Assembly: GCA_016781115.1 (NCBI GenBank)
Contig: JADDQX010000154.1
Coordinates: 1 to 5,849 of the forward strand
Reading direction: 5' to 3'
Source: Actinomycetota bacterium
GTDB lineage: Bacteria > Actinomycetota > CADDZG01 > WHSQ01
DNA: 5,849 bases
In this document: positions 5,223 through 5,849 of the stretch, piece by piece
Layout: every line of letters starts with the position of its first letter
How positions within the stretch are numbered: position 1 is the first letter of the stretch
Program-made: the position numbers and the translations under genes
The notes under the pieces: model-generated
The model's database searches: none
What the model was told of the DNA's origin: nothing
What the model saw: only the letters and a program-made list of their open reading frames with translations

Positions 5223-5690
5223 TCACTCCAGCTTCCCACTCGCGAAAGGCGTCGAGTTCCTCTCTGACCGCCTTGATGAACCAAGCGACACTGTCGCATC
5301 GTCAAGAAATCCAGCGACCGGAACGGCATCAGGGATCACATCCACCGGAGAGACGACGTAGATGAGCCCACCAACCACGACGATCAACTTGTCGATAGGA
5401 ATCTGTCGGTAGAGACCTCGCGCATACGCCACTACGAGCCGAATGAGCGCTCGAAAGTCGTCAAGAACAGATGCGAACGGCCCGGACCGTAGCGCCGACG
5501 AGCGACCCGCCTTGTCGGCAATCTCGCGCAGCTTCTCCGGATCACCCGATATGCGCCTGGCCCGATCTGTGGCTCGCTTGAAAAATCTCGAGCCGGCAGC
5601 GCCGGCAGCCCTGTCGGGCGCTGCTGCCGTGGCCTTCTTCGCTGGCGCAGCCTTCTTGGCTGGCGCAGCCTTCTTGGCTGGCTCGGTCAT
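5223..5690 (-). CDS. DUF1232 (YkvA-like) membrane protein with C-terminal frameshift
   Basis: ATG 5690-5688 follows AAGGAGG by 7 nt, so the start is secure. Residues 1-30 are a Lys/Ala/Pro repeat tail (AKKAAP units), like the basic tails of some actinobacterial nucleoid-associated proteins; it could bind acidic surfaces or DNA. Residues 66-100 form a helical stretch. Residues 98-132 are the DUF1232 core: IPIDKLIVVVGGLIYVV, then SPVDVIPD and GFLDDA, a membrane-embedded hairpin of unknown function. After V134 the predicted sequence turns Ser/Arg-rich (SLGSSRRSERN) and ends at 5223. Adding one base between 5288 and 5289 restores IAWFIKAVREELDAFREWE, the expected family ending, with a TGA at 5217-5215 and a length of about 158. 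The family call is firm. The frameshift is real in this sequence but may be a base-calling error. No partner gene is evident. Confidence 0.88.
   Translation of the reverse strand: MTEPAKKAAPAKKAAPAKKATAAAPDRAAGAAGSRFFKRATDRARRISGDPEKLREIADKAGRSSALRSGPFASVLDDFRALIRLVVAYARGLYRQIPIDKLIVVVGGLIYVVSPVDVIPDAVPVAGFLDDATVSLGSSRRSERNSTPFASGKLE
5641..5682 (-). repeat. 18-bp tandem repeat encoding AKKAAP units
   Basis: Two perfect copies of GCTGGCGCAGCCTTCTTG (5641-5658 and 5659-5676) and a partial third encode the repeated Ala-Lys-Lys-Ala-Ala-Pro tail of the DUF1232 protein. The repeat unit is a multiple of three, so slippage would change tail length without breaking the frame. Confidence 0.85.
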
Positions 5691-5697
5691 GATTCCG

Positions 5698-5704
5698 CCT
5701 CCTT
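5698..5704 (-). promoter_or_regulatory. Strong ribosome binding site (AAGGAGG) of the DUF1232 gene
   Basis: On the minus strand AAGGAGG lies 7 nt before ATG 5690. It is the best Shine-Dalgarno match in the window and fixes the start. Upstream, TTGACA (minus strand, at 5789-5784) could be a -35 box, but no matching -10 hexamer is found at normal spacing. Confidence 0.8.
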
Positions 5705-5849
5705 GACTTGAAAAATCTCTGTGTCGCGCACCCCCCTACACCCGCCGTGAGATCTCGATCCTGGCCGCAGCCGTCGACCAGGTTGTCAACGCCCCAATCC
5801 CTCCGTCGCTCAGGCGTGAGGTTGTCCCCCAGCTTGTTGAAGTGAGGCG

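Larger units (their letters stand above)
5577..5719. repeat. Pair of 13-bp direct repeats (CTTGAAAAATCTC)
   Basis: CTTGAAAAATCTC occurs at 5577-5589, inside the DUF1232 coding region (the SRFFK codons), and again at 5707-5719, just upstream of its ribosome binding site. The copies are exactly 130 bp apart and AT-rich against a GC-rich background. It may be chance or a regulatory duplication. Confidence 0.4.

Noticed and set aside
58..5225. 12-bp direct repeat GTCAACCAGTCA at 58-69 and 5214-5225, considered as element boundaries
   Set aside because: About one exact 12-mer direct repeat is expected by chance in a window of this size, and the right copy is simply the end of the ancestral DUF1232 coding sequence.

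Overview
The window is GC-rich, uses GTG starts, and reads like chromosomal DNA of an actinobacterium. The aminoglycoside phosphotransferase-like gene has the look of actinobacterial family members, and the DUF1232 protein has a Lys/Ala/Pro-rich tail of the kind common there. No rRNA, tRNA, CRISPR array or recognisable transposase is visible. The species cannot be named from the sequence.

Layout, left to right. (1) 1-819 is gene-poor. It holds a short minus-strand fragment (67-222) beginning with GGGADKLGNRYEHWW, which resembles the N-terminus of large defence-type nuclease/NTPase proteins, a small ORF overlapping it by ATGA, and otherwise no confident gene. (2) 820-1644, minus strand, is an intact APH(3')-type phosphotransferase of about 274 residues with a GC hairpin just past its stop. 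(3) 1645-2221 is mostly non-coding, with a 48-codon plus-strand ORF at 2009-2155. (4) 2222-3379, minus strand, is an intact helical protein of about 385 residues. Its last ~120 residues look like the predicted pPIWI-associating nuclease domain of prokaryotic conflict systems. Upstream of its start lies a segment that repeats eight residues of the same protein. (5) 3706-4906, plus strand, is a SnoaL/NTF2-like gene split into an N-half and a C-half by about 811 bp. Removing that stretch at a 4-bp GTAG repeat rejoins the halves in frame. The stretch carries small membrane-protein ORFs. (6) 5223-5690, minus strand, is a DUF1232 membrane protein with a perfect ribosome binding site and a one-base frameshift near its C-terminus.

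The genes do not form one pathway. They look like accessory cargo: one intact resistance-like enzyme, one intact candidate conflict-system protein, and several broken genes. The frameshifts in SnoaL, DUF1232 and the 4268 ORF are each a single base. They could be genuine decay or base-calling errors, and this should be settled before the pseudogene calls are trusted. The split SnoaL gene cannot be explained by single-base errors. It and the nuclease-like protein are the most interesting items here.
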